From the NCBI RefSeq assembly GCF_046156175.1, contig NZ_JAYLVL010000001.1:744001-808000 (forward strand): a stretch of DNA of 64,000 bases. Reading direction: 5' to 3'. Positions 16,375 through 23,697 of this stretch are shown here, in pieces (position 1 is the first letter of the stretch; the number at the start of each line of letters is the position of its first letter). Made by a program: the position numbers and the translations under genes. A model generated the notes under the pieces. That model was not told the DNA's origin. It did no database searches and worked only from the letters and a program-made list of their open reading frames with translations. The DNA comes from Lacisediminihabitans sp046156175. Lineage in GTDB: Bacteria > Actinomycetota > Actinomycetes > Actinomycetales > Microbacteriaceae.

Positions 16375-17298
16375 ATGCGCTCGGCTGATACCGCGCAATC
16401 TCCCGCCATCGCCTGGGTCGAGTCTCCGCTCCAGTTGGTCGCCGCGGCGGAGTGGGCCGAGACCCAACCGCACCGGATCGTCGTTGCCCTGCGCATCACG
16501 AGCCCACAGATGCCGGCGACGGCCGCAGAACTCCTCTCCCGGGGTGCCCGCTTCGCAGAGTGCGTGCCTTACTTCGGCATCCCGTGGCAGTTGCTGTCCC
16601 GCCACCGCTCCTGGGCAGTGGGTGACGCCTTCTCCGGCCAGTTCCGACTCGCCGCCGCTGTGCGCCCGCCGCAATCCCTCACCCTTCTCGACGACGGATC
16701 GCAGGCCACCGCCATCGTCGACGCTCTCGTCGGCCGCACCAGTTTCGGGCGCCCGCACCAGCGCGATTCGGCCGCCCTCACCACTCTCGGGATCCTGGCC
16801 AGAGACCGGATGCTCGCCCTCGCCGCGCGCGACCGCCTCGAGATCGCCACCGCCTTCGAGTTCGGCGCGGTGCGCACCGTGCTGCTGAGCGATCAGCGCA
16901 TCCCCGTCACCTCGCACCGTTTCGACTGGGTGCGTCGCACCGCACGGCCGATCGCCGTGCCCGGCAATCGCGTGCTGCTCGGCAGTGCCCTGCCGACGGA
17001 CGGCCGGATGCCCGTCGACCGCTACCTGCGCTGGGTGCGGTCGGAGGCTGCGGACGCCCCGCTCATCTATCTGCCCCACCGCCGGGAGACTGCAGCGGTC
17101 CGGGAAGCGGTGGCCGCCATCGCCGGCGTGCGCATCTTCGACTCCGGCTTGCCCGTCGAGCTGGTACTCGCCGGCGCGCAGGAGCCGCTCGAGGTGATCA
17201 CCCTACCGACGAGCGCGCGCACGACGCTCACGCACATCCTCGAGGGCACCGGCAGCAGCATCCGCACGCGCTCCCTGCACCGCGAATCGATCCGATGA
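16375..17298 (+). CDS. Polysialyltransferase-like glycosyltransferase (putative)
   Basis: A 307-residue soluble protein. The start AIAWVESPLQLVAAAEWAE resembles the N-terminal SPLQ region of the polysialyltransferase/GT52-like fold. It also has the acidic motif LTLLDDGSQ near residue 100 and YLPHRRE near 230, which recall the D/E-D/E-G and HP motifs used for CMP-sugar binding in bacterial polysialyltransferases. No sialic-acid synthesis genes are nearby, so donor and acceptor are unknown. GAGGGG lies upstream of the ATG. It is divergent from the synthetase gene with ~260 bp between, and ATGA-coupled to the next small gene. Confidence 0.5.
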   Translation: MRSADTAQSPAIAWVESPLQLVAAAEWAETQPHRIVVALRITSPQMPATAAELLSRGARFAECVPYFGIPWQLLSRHRSWAVGDAFSGQFRLAAAVRPPQSLTLLDDGSQATAIVDALVGRTSFGRPHQRDSAALTTLGILARDRMLALAARDRLEIATAFEFGAVRTVLLSDQRIPVTSHRFDWVRRTARPIAVPGNRVLLGSALPTDGRMPVDRYLRWVRSEAADAPLIYLPHRRETAAVREAVAAIAGVRIFDSGLPVELVLAGAQEPLEVITLPTSARTTLTHILEGTGSSIRTRSLHRESIR

Positions 17299-17507
17299 GT
17301 GTGGCGACGGTGAGTCACGCCGAGTGGTTTCTCGTGGAGTCGGGCGGACTGTGTCGGTGGACGATCCGGCACCAGGTCACGGGTGAGCTGGCCGGCACCG
17401 TCACGCGCACCCCCGCCGGCTATGTGCTGACCGACGACCAGTCGCAGCGGATCGGCAGCTTCCCCACCCTCGAGCGGGCGCTCGACGGGCTCTACGACTT
17501 CGTCTGA
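17295..17507 (+). CDS. Small protein, paralogue of 17533-17760
   Basis: A 70-residue soluble protein coupled by ATGA to the preceding gene. The core is FLVESGGLCRW, then GELAGTVTRTPAGYVL and IGSFPTLERALDGLYDF. The same pattern (LVExG..RW, .AG.V.RT..G..L, IG.F...E.AL..L) occurs in the convergent small gene 25 bp downstream, so the two are paralogues. I do not recognise the family. It looks like a compact beta-rich fold with a C-terminal helix. Confidence 0.65.
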   Translation: MSVATVSHAEWFLVESGGLCRWTIRHQVTGELAGTVTRTPAGYVLTDDQSQRIGSFPTLERALDGLYDFV

Positions 17508-17532
17508 CCCACGCCCGCGAGAGCATCCGGGC

Positions 17533-17760
17533 TCAGGATGCCTCCCGGCGGAGGGAATGACCGAGGGTGGACTTTAACAGGAATCTCAACGCGTCCTCGA
17601 CGGAGTCGAAGTGACCGATGGGCCGGTCGAGCCAGTCCATCAGCTCGAAACCGTCGCTCGTTCGCCAGACCTGCCCCGCGATCAGGAGAGTGCCGTGATG
17701 TTGCACATCCCAGCGTCCCTGGCCCGCCTCGACAAGGTCGAATGCCTCCGCGTAATTCAT
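17533..17760 (-). CDS. Small protein, paralogue of 17295-17507
   Basis: A 75-residue protein starting MNYAEAFDLVEAGQGRWDVQ. It shares with its convergent neighbour the order LVExG-RW-AGxVxRT-G-IGxF-ExAL. The ATG is supported by AAGGAG about 8 bases upstream; longer readings of the same frame add an Arg/Cys-rich stretch that looks non-coding. Function unknown. Two convergent copies back to back suggest an inverted local duplication with later divergence. Confidence 0.65.
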   Translation of the reverse strand: MNYAEAFDLVEAGQGRWDVQHHGTLLIAGQVWRTSDGFELMDWLDRPIGHFDSVEDALRFLLKSTLGHSLRREAS

Positions 17761-17877
17761 GTCCTGGGCTCCTTCCGACGGTAGAGCGCACCTTCGATCA
17801 CGCCACGCTAGGCGACGTGCGTTAACGCCGACCGACCGGCGGGTTAAGACATCGCCCGGGTCCGCCGACCGCGCGCA

Positions 17878-17906
17878 TTGACGGTCCCCGCTGCAGGGCG
17901 CACACT
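17878..17906 (+). promoter_or_regulatory. Promoter of a leaderless small gene
   Basis: TTGACG (17878-17883), 17 bp, CACACT (17901-17906), then 6 bp to the ATG at 17913. The layout is nearly identical to the promoter of the paralogue at 18332. Confidence 0.5.
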
Positions 17907-17912
17907 TGCGAT

Positions 17913-18152
17913 ATGCCCCCACTGTCAACGGAAGCCGCTGTCGGAAGAATCGTCGACCGCCTTGCGCTCCGTTTTCCGACCACCAAGCGGGAGCACATCG
18001 CGTCCACTGTCGCCGAGGAATACGCTGCGCTATCCGGTAGCCGCATCACCACGTACATCCCGAACCTCGTCGAACACGGCGCCAGATCGCGCTTGCAGCA
18101 CGAGGTTCACCCCCTGCACCGGGATGTTCGTCCGCTCGCGCCGGCCGCCTGA
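17913..18152 (+). CDS. Small three-helix protein, first tandem copy
   Basis: A 79-residue helical protein: AVGRIVDRLALRFPTTKREH, a second helix IASTVAEEYAALSG, and RITTYIPNLVEHGARSRLQ. This pattern (VDRLAxRFP, then V...V, then RDYVPxLVE.xAR..L) is that of a small actinobacterial three-helix-bundle family. Its role is unknown to me, though the fold suggests dimerisation. A paralogue lies 180 bp downstream. There is no RBS; the ATG follows a -10 element by 6 bp, so translation is probably leaderless. The C-terminal 15 residues (HPLHRDVRPLAPAA) are not shared with the second copy. Confidence 0.6.
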   Translation: MPPLSTEAAVGRIVDRLALRFPTTKREHIASTVAEEYAALSGSRITTYIPNLVEHGARSRLQHEVHPLHRDVRPLAPAA

Positions 18153-18295
18153 CACCGTCTCCTGTGCGTGACGGCTCGTCGCGTCGGCACCGCCGCCCGC
18201 GTCTGGACGCAGACGATGCGCCGCGAGGCGGGCAGCCTGATCTGCCACTGACCGCGAAGGTGAACAGCGAGCGAATGTCAACTGAACACTGCGGG

Positions 18296-18324
18296 TTGAC
18301 GGCCCGGGCCTCCGGGCGCAACAA
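18296..18324 (+). promoter_or_regulatory. Promoter of the second tandem small gene
   Basis: TTGACG (18296-18301), 17 bp, CAACAA (18319-18324), then 7 bp to the ATG at 18332. It has the same spacing and flanks (TTGACGG) as the promoter of the first copy, so gene and promoter appear to have duplicated as a unit. Confidence 0.5.
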
Positions 18325-18331
18325 TCGTCCC

Positions 18332-18559
18332 ATGGATCAGGTGCAGGAGGACCAGGGCATCGCCAAGGTCATCGACCGGCTGGCGGAGCGGTTCCCGGCC
18401 CTCGATCGCGCACGGGTCGAGCAGGTGGTCGCGGATACACGCTCGTTGCTCGACGGCAACCCGATCCGGGACTACGTCCCGGTGCTCGTCGAACGCACCG
18501 CGAGAGACCAGCTCCGCCGCATCGCGGCCGGCGATCCGTCCCTGGCGCTGGTCCGCTGA
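18332..18559 (+). CDS. Small three-helix protein, second tandem copy
   Basis: A 75-residue protein with KVIDRLAERFPALDRARVEQ, VVADTRSLLDG and IRDYVPVLVERTARDQLRR. It clearly matches the upstream copy over its first ~60 residues. The start was set at the ATG 7 bp after a -10 element; the longer in-frame extension back to 18164 is Arg-rich and not supported. Function unknown. Amphipathic helices and the conserved RDYVPxLVE suggest a protein-protein interaction module. Confidence 0.65.
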   Translation: MDQVQEDQGIAKVIDRLAERFPALDRARVEQVVADTRSLLDGNPIRDYVPVLVERTARDQLRRIAAGDPSLALVR

Positions 18560-18754
18560 TCCGTTCCCAGACCTTTCTTCCTGTCGGGGGAATACTGCAG
18601 ACTGTGAGAATGCTCTCTTAGAGGTCGCTCGGCTCGCTCAACCGGGCCTCGCATCATCCAGCATCCCCCCTGCACCTCCGGGCACCGCGGCCCACGCGCT
18701 CACCTCTGCGCCGCCGGCCCCACCAACGACCAGCCTCTTCCGACGGGAATCACG

Positions 18755-20236
18755 ATGACCAGCACCGTCTCGACCGAATCCACCGCACTTCACGGCGAAC
18801 CAGACGCCGCGCTCGGCGCGCGCAATCGCGTGGTGATCTTCCTGCTGCTGATCTCCGTGTTCGTCATGATCCTCAATGAGACGATCATGGGCGTCGCGCT
18901 TCCCACGCTCACCAAGGACCTCGGCATCACCCCGAGCGCCGCGCAGTGGCTCACGGCGGCGTTCCTGCTCACGATGGCCGTCATCATCCCGATCACGGGT
19001 TTCCTGCTGCAGCGCTTCCACACCCGACCGCTCTTCATCGCGGCCATGGGGCTCTTCACGCTCGGCACACTGATCGCGGCGGTCGCCCCCGGTTTCGAAA
19101 TCCTGCTTGTGGCCCGCATCGTCCAGGCGAGCGGAACCGCGATCATGTTCCCGCTGTTGATGACCACCGTGATGAACCTGGTCCCGGCGGCCACCCGCGG
19201 ACAGATGATGGGCAACATCTCGATCGTCATCTCCGTCGCGCCGGCCATCGGACCGACGATCTCGGGTCTCATCCTCAGTGTGCTCGACTGGCGGTTCATG
19301 TTCATCCTCGTGCTGCCGATCGCGATCGCCGCCCTCATCGTCGGCGCGAGCCTCATCACCAATGTGACCGAACCGGCTGCCACCCGCATCGACCTGCTCT
19401 CGGTCGTGCTCTCCGCCCTCGGTTTCGGTGGCCTGGTCTTCGGCCTCAGCAACCTCGGCACCGCGACCACCCCCCTCGAGACCTGGCTGCCGTTGGCGAT
19501 CGGTGCCGCGGCGCTCGCCAGCTTCATCCTTCGCCAAGTGCGCCTGCAGCGCCGCGATCGTGCCCTACTAGACCTTCGCACGTTCAAGACCCGCGACTTC
19601 ACCTTCTCGATCGTGATGTTCGCGATCAGCATGATGGCGATGTTCGGCGCCATCGTGTTGTTGCCGTTCTATCTCGTCGGGGTGCTGCACGTTCCGGTGA
19701 TCACCGTCGGCCTGCTCTTGCTTCCGGGAGGTCTCATCATGGGCCTCCTCGCGCCCATCGTCGGTCGCATCTACGACCGCGTCGGCCCGACCGTGCTGCT
19801 CATCGTGGGTTCGAGCATCGTGAGTGCCGATCTCTGGGCGATGAGGATGCTCGACGAGAACAGCTCGTTCCTGTGGGTGCTCGCCGCCCATGTTGCACTG
19901 AGCATCGGCCTCGCCCTGCTCTTCACTCCCCTGTTCACTGCGAGCCTCGGATCCCTCAAGCCGGAACTGTACTCACACGGCAGCGCCATCGTCGGCACCG
20001 TGCAACAGCTCGCCGGCGCGGCAGGAACCGCTCTCTTCGTCACGGTGATGTCCGCGCAGGCGGCCACGCTGATGGCATCCGGAGCCTCCCCCGAGTCGGC
20101 GACGGCGGCCGGCATCCACGTCGCCTTCACCTATGGTGCGATAATCTCGCTCTTCGCGATTCCCGCCGCCTTCTTCGTGCGCAAGCAGCGCACAGACGAA
20201 AGCCCGCAGGCACCGGCGCAGCTCGCCTCGCACTGA
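18755..20236 (+). CDS. DHA2-family (EmrB/QacA-like) multidrug exporter
   Basis: A 493-residue major facilitator with about 14 hydrophobic helices. Helix 1 carries LNETIMGVALPTLTKDLGI followed by SAAQWLTAAFLLTMAVIIP, the classic DHA2 start. VQASGTAIMFPLL and the motif-C-like APAIGPTISGLIL near residue 165 are also present. These pumps use the proton gradient to expel drugs or metabolites at the inner membrane; LmrB/QacA are relatives. No regulator gene is adjacent. A cargo link to the Pls locus is not supported by the sequence. Confidence 0.88.
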   Translation: MTSTVSTESTALHGEPDAALGARNRVVIFLLLISVFVMILNETIMGVALPTLTKDLGITPSAAQWLTAAFLLTMAVIIPITGFLLQRFHTRPLFIAAMGLFTLGTLIAAVAPGFEILLVARIVQASGTAIMFPLLMTTVMNLVPAATRGQMMGNISIVISVAPAIGPTISGLILSVLDWRFMFILVLPIAIAALIVGASLITNVTEPAATRIDLLSVVLSALGFGGLVFGLSNLGTATTPLETWLPLAIGAAALASFILRQVRLQRRDRALLDLRTFKTRDFTFSIVMFAISMMAMFGAIVLLPFYLVGVLHVPVITVGLLLLPGGLIMGLLAPIVGRIYDRVGPTVLLIVGSSIVSADLWAMRMLDENSSFLWVLAAHVALSIGLALLFTPLFTASLGSLKPELYSHGSAIVGTVQQLAGAAGTALFVTVMSAQAATLMASGASPESATAAGIHVAFTYGAIISLFAIPAAFFVRKQRTDESPQAPAQLASH

Positions 20237-20307
20237 TCGCCGCCGCACGGGAGCGCCCAGTTCCTCGGATACAGTACTCACAGAAGCTCGAGGAGAACAC
20301 ACACAGC

Positions 20308-20622
20308 ATGGGCAGTTTGGTGTATGGGAATTCCACCATCGAGGTGGCGTTCGACGATCGAGCGCTCATGCATCTTCAGATCGTGATCACCAACAAGCTC
20401 CGGCGCAACGAGAGCTTCATCTTCACCTGGGTGAATGCTCCAGAGCTCGGCAGCGGTCGCAGCACCATCTGGCTGGATCCGAGCAGCACCCTGTTCTACC
20501 GTTACTCCGGCAGCCGCATCCCGAGCATCAACCGCGAGTGGATCGAGGTGCTCATGCTCTCGGCCAACAGCGCGAGCGGCCTGTTCTTCACCCCGGAACC
20601 TCCGAGCGGGATGAGCTCATGA
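20308..20622 (+). CDS. Microbacteriaceae-type small protein (sometimes mislabelled DNA ligase)
   Basis: A 104-residue protein: MGSLVYGNSTIEVAFDDRAL, HLQIVITNKLRRNESFIFTW, then GSGRSTIWLDPSSTLFYRYSG and LMLSANSASGLFFTPEP. From memory this is a small family recurrent in Microbacteriaceae, sometimes labelled ATP-dependent DNA ligase without any ligase motif. None of the ligase motifs (KxDG etc.) is present here. The beta-rich start and the basic KLRRNESF segment are the most conserved parts. GAGGAG lies about 13 bases before the ATG. Its function is unknown. Confidence 0.75.
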   Translation: MGSLVYGNSTIEVAFDDRALMHLQIVITNKLRRNESFIFTWVNAPELGSGRSTIWLDPSSTLFYRYSGSRIPSINREWIEVLMLSANSASGLFFTPEPPSGMSS

Positions 20623-20710
20623 CATCGCCAGTTCCACTCTCTTCTCACTTTTCCCGACGGATCGCAAGGCCCTCCCGTAGCGCCGCGACCAGGGCGCACA
20701 CTGGAGAGTG

Positions 20711-21676
20711 ATGATTCCTGCAAGCACCGCTCCCTGGAACGCGACACTCACCCAGCCGGAGTACCTGCTGTCGTTGTATTTCCTGGTGATCGCGGGCCTC
20801 GCCCTGTTCGCGGGATTCCTGCTCACCTGGACGACACGCAACGAGGTGGGCTCGCGCTATCGCGGCGCTGTCGTCGCGCGCCTGAGTATCACTATCGTCG
20901 CGAGCCTCAGTTATGTGCTCATCGTCGTGGAGTTCCTGCGCGGGTATGACGCCACGGGCAACGGCTATCGTCCCAATGCCGAGGCGATCCTGGCCTTCGC
21001 GCCGCGTTTCATGGACTGGTCGATCACGGTGCCCCTCCTCACCGTCGAACTGCTCGCCGTCTGCACCCTGGTGGGCGCCGCGGCCCGGCGCACGCAATGG
21101 CTGGCGGGGGGCGGTGCGTTCCTCATGATCTTCACCGGATTCCTCGGGACATTCATCTTCGGAGGCGGTGAGGACACCGCCCAGCTCCTGCTGTGGGGTG
21201 CGATCAGCGGCGTGTTCTGGATCTTCACCACGATTGTTCTCATTCGGTCCGTACGAGCCTCCGCGGTGATACTCACCCCGGAGGCGGCGCAGCTGCTGCG
21301 CCAGGCCACCGGGCTGCTGCTCGGCGGGTGGGCGATCTATCCGCTGGTCTTCGTCATCCACGTCTTCGCCTTCGGCGGTGGCTGGACGACGACCATGCAG
21401 GTCGCGCTGTGTGCCACCGACGTCGTGGTGAAGATCGGATTCGGCGGCCTGGTTCATCGAATCGCGAAGCTGCGGACCGCCGAAGACGTGCGAGCGGGCG
21501 ATGACGTGCACCCCGAATCCATCTGGATCTCCTCGATCAAGCAGTCGGATGCGGGCGCGGCTCGCGAGGTCTACCTCTCCGAGGGGGCGATCATCCACCC
21601 TCGCCGAAGCCGGCCCCCGTTGAACGCCGCCGTTGCCGCGGCACCGGATCCGGAACTGCCCGAACTCGACGACTGA
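20711..21676 (+). CDS. Microbial rhodopsin, predicted light-driven proton pump
   Basis: A 321-residue seven-helix type I rhodopsin with a ~65-residue cytoplasmic tail. Helix 7 has ATDVVVKIGFG: Asp237 and the retinal Schiff-base Lys241. Helix 3 has RFMDWSITVPLLTVEL: Arg99, Asp102, Thr106 and Glu113, equal to bacteriorhodopsin R82, D85, T89 and D96, i.e. the DTE signature of proteorhodopsin-like outward H+ pumps. Helix 6 keeps W207 and YP (210-211). Helix 5 reads LLWGAIS; Gly163 aligns with bacteriorhodopsin Trp138, the position that is Gly156 in xanthorhodopsin and opens a carotenoid-binding fenestration. No retinal or carotenoid genes are nearby. ATG at 20711 follows GGAGAG. Confidence 0.9.
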   Translation: MIPASTAPWNATLTQPEYLLSLYFLVIAGLALFAGFLLTWTTRNEVGSRYRGAVVARLSITIVASLSYVLIVVEFLRGYDATGNGYRPNAEAILAFAPRFMDWSITVPLLTVELLAVCTLVGAAARRTQWLAGGGAFLMIFTGFLGTFIFGGGEDTAQLLLWGAISGVFWIFTTIVLIRSVRASAVILTPEAAQLLRQATGLLLGGWAIYPLVFVIHVFAFGGGWTTTMQVALCATDVVVKIGFGGLVHRIAKLRTAEDVRAGDDVHPESIWISSIKQSDAGAAREVYLSEGAIIHPRRSRPPLNAAVAAAPDPELPELDD

Positions 21677-21724
21677 ACCGGCGGCACCGTCCGCCTACCG
21701 CTCATCGGGCTCGATAAGTCAAAT

Positions 21725-21803
21725 TTGAGTTCACAGGTGCGCTCGTTAGGGTTATGGGCGGCGTCCACCCCCCAAACGGGGGGCGCGTTTCGATCAAGAA
21801 ACG
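21725..21803 (+). promoter_or_regulatory. Promoter and structured leader of the osmolyte ABC operon
   Basis: TTGAGT (21725-21730) and TAGGGT (21747-21752) form a candidate promoter with 16-bp spacing. Downstream are two hairpins: CCCCCC/GGGGGG (21768-21773, 21778-21783, loop AAAC) and CGTTTC/GAAACG (21786-21791, 21798-21803). The second ends directly before the RBS GTGAGG of the first gene. Confidence 0.4.
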
Positions 21804-21818
21804 TGTGAGGTGTTGCCC

Positions 21819-22460
21819 ATGTGGGATTTTATCCAGAGTCATTTCGACCAGATCGCGTTCTCGTCGTGGCAACATCTGAGCCTCGTGGTCCAGTGCCTGG
21901 TGCTGGCGAGCATCATCGCCGTCGGTCTGGCCGCGCTCGCCTACCGCAGCAGAGCGCTCAGTTCGGCGGCCAACACGCTTTCCGCGATCGGCCTCACCTT
22001 CCCCGCCTTCGCTCTCGTCGGGATCGTGATCGCACCCTTGGGATTCGGCGTTCCCCCGGCGGTCGCGGTCGTCACGTTCTTCGCGATCCTGCCGATCCTG
22101 CGCAACACCGTCGTGGGACTGAATGGTGTCGACCCGGCGATCGTCGAATCGGCGCGCGGCATCGGAATGGGGCGCGTTCGCACCTTCCTCCAGGTTGAAC
22201 TTCCTCTCGCCTGGCCCGTGATCCTCGGCGGCATCCGTGTTTCGGCGCAGATGGTCATGGGGATCGCCGCCGTCGCGGCCTACGTGCTCGGCCCGGGTCT
22301 CGGCGGGTTCATCTTCTCCGGGCTCTCCCGTCTCGGCGGCGCCAATTCGCTCGAGTCGGTGCTCACCGGCGTCTTCGGCGTTGTCATCCTCGCCCTCATC
22401 CTCGATCTCGTTCTCGTCGGCGTCGGCCGGCTCACCACACCAAGGGGTATCCGTGTCTGA
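21819..22460 (+). CDS. OpuC-type osmolyte ABC transporter, first permease
   Basis: About 213 residues with five to six membrane helices and the binding-protein-dependent permease loop (GVDPAIVESARGIGMGRVRTF, near residue 110), the EAA-like motif that docks the ATPase. The sequence is of the short OpuCB/ProW/YehW type that imports glycine betaine, choline or carnitine. ATG at 21819 follows GTGAGG with 8-base spacing. First gene of a four-gene operon: its stop overlaps the ATPase gene's GTG start. Confidence 0.88.
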   Translation: MWDFIQSHFDQIAFSSWQHLSLVVQCLVLASIIAVGLAALAYRSRALSSAANTLSAIGLTFPAFALVGIVIAPLGFGVPPAVAVVTFFAILPILRNTVVGLNGVDPAIVESARGIGMGRVRTFLQVELPLAWPVILGGIRVSAQMVMGIAAVAAYVLGPGLGGFIFSGLSRLGGANSLESVLTGVFGVVILALILDLVLVGVGRLTTPRGIRV

Positions 22461-23697
22461 AACCATCGCAACTGAAACCACCGCGGTCAGCGGCAAATCG
22501 ATCATGCTCGAGGGCGTCACCAAGCACTATCCCGGCCAGAAGTCGCCCGCGGTCGACGGCATCACCCTCGAGATCCCTGCCGGCAAGATCGTCATGCTCG
22601 TCGGGCCCTCCGGCTGCGGCAAGACGACGACCCTCAAGATGATCAACCGCCTGATCGAGCCGAGCGATGGTCGTATCGTGCTTGGCGGAGAAGACGTGAC
22701 CGATATCGACGGCGATGAACTCCGCCGGCGCATCGGGTACGTCATCCAGGCCGGCGGACTCTTCCCTCACCTCACCGTCGCGGCGAATATCGCGATCGTG
22801 CCGAAGATGCTCGGCTGGGACAAGAAGCGCATCGCCGATCGCGTCGACGAGCTTCTCGAACTGGTGTCTCTCGACCCGAAAGACTATCGCGACCGCTTCC
22901 CCAAGGAGCTCTCCGGTGGGCAGCAGCAGCGCGTCGGTGTTGCGCGCGCTCTCGCCGCGGACCCGCCGGTGCTGCTCATGGATGAGCCATTCGGAGCCGT
23001 CGACCCGATCACCCGCCAGCGGCTGCAGGACGAACTGCTCCGCATCCAGGAGGAGCTCCAGAAGACCATCGTCATCGTTACCCACGACTTCGACGAAGCC
23101 GTGAAGCTCGGTGACTGGATCGTCGTCTTCAGCGACGGCGCCCGCATCGTGCAGTACGACACGCCCGAACGGATCCTGGCCGAGCCCGCCAATGAGTTCG
23201 TCGAGAACTTCATCGGATCCGGCGCCGGTCTCAAGCAGCTCACCCTGAGCCGGGTGAATGATGTCACTCTGGCGGATGCCGTGCTCGCCCACCCCGGCGA
23301 GATCGCCTCAGAGGTGCTCGCCCGCGCCGTCGCAGCGAAGCACAACCACGTGGTCGTCATCGACGAGCGTGAGCGCCCGATCCAATGGTTGTCCCGCCGG
23401 CAATTGTCCCGTCTGGAGACGATCTCCGCCGGGCGAGAGGACCGCCTACCGGTGGTCGGCAGCCGTGCCACCCTCAATGACGCGCTCGACACCATGCTGG
23501 TCTCCAGTGCCGGGGCTGCGCTCGTCACTGGTAAGCGCGACAGGTTCCTCGGCGTGATCGATGTGGAGACGGTGATGGCGGCGATCACCTCTGCGCGCGC
23601 CTCGGCGGCCGCATCCGCCGCCGCGCCGACCGGCACGAATTCGGGCGAGATCCCCGTGGTCGCCGGCGCGGCCGCCACCGGAACGGTCGCCGCATGA
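22453..23697 (+). CDS. OpuC-type osmolyte ABC transporter, ATPase with CBS domains
   Basis: A 414-residue ABC ATPase. Walker A GPSGCGKTTT is near residue 50, the Q-loop near 95, the ABC signature LSGGQQQRVGVARAL near 150, Walker B LLMDEPFGAVD near 175 and the switch His in VTHDFDEA near 215. The C-terminal ~140 residues hold a tandem CBS region (ADAVLAHPGEIASEVLARAV and NDALDTMLVSSAGAALVTG) as in OpuA/OpuCA, where CBS domains sense ionic strength or cyclic-di-AMP. An Ala-rich tail ends the protein. The GTG at 22453 has AGGGG upstream and overlaps the permease stop. Confidence 0.9.
   Translation: MSETIATETTAVSGKSIMLEGVTKHYPGQKSPAVDGITLEIPAGKIVMLVGPSGCGKTTTLKMINRLIEPSDGRIVLGGEDVTDIDGDELRRRIGYVIQAGGLFPHLTVAANIAIVPKMLGWDKKRIADRVDELLELVSLDPKDYRDRFPKELSGGQQQRVGVARALAADPPVLLMDEPFGAVDPITRQRLQDELLRIQEELQKTIVIVTHDFDEAVKLGDWIVVFSDGARIVQYDTPERILAEPANEFVENFIGSGAGLKQLTLSRVNDVTLADAVLAHPGEIASEVLARAVAAKHNHVVVIDERERPIQWLSRRQLSRLETISAGREDRLPVVGSRATLNDALDTMLVSSAGAALVTGKRDRFLGVIDVETVMAAITSARASAAASAAAPTGTNSGEIPVVAGAAATGTVAA

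Noticed and set aside
18946..20622. 558-residue plus-strand frame crossing from the DHA2 gene into the small gene at 20308
   Set aside because: The first 450 residues are out of frame with the transporter and Arg/His-rich. Only the part from the ATG at 20308, with its own RBS, is real.
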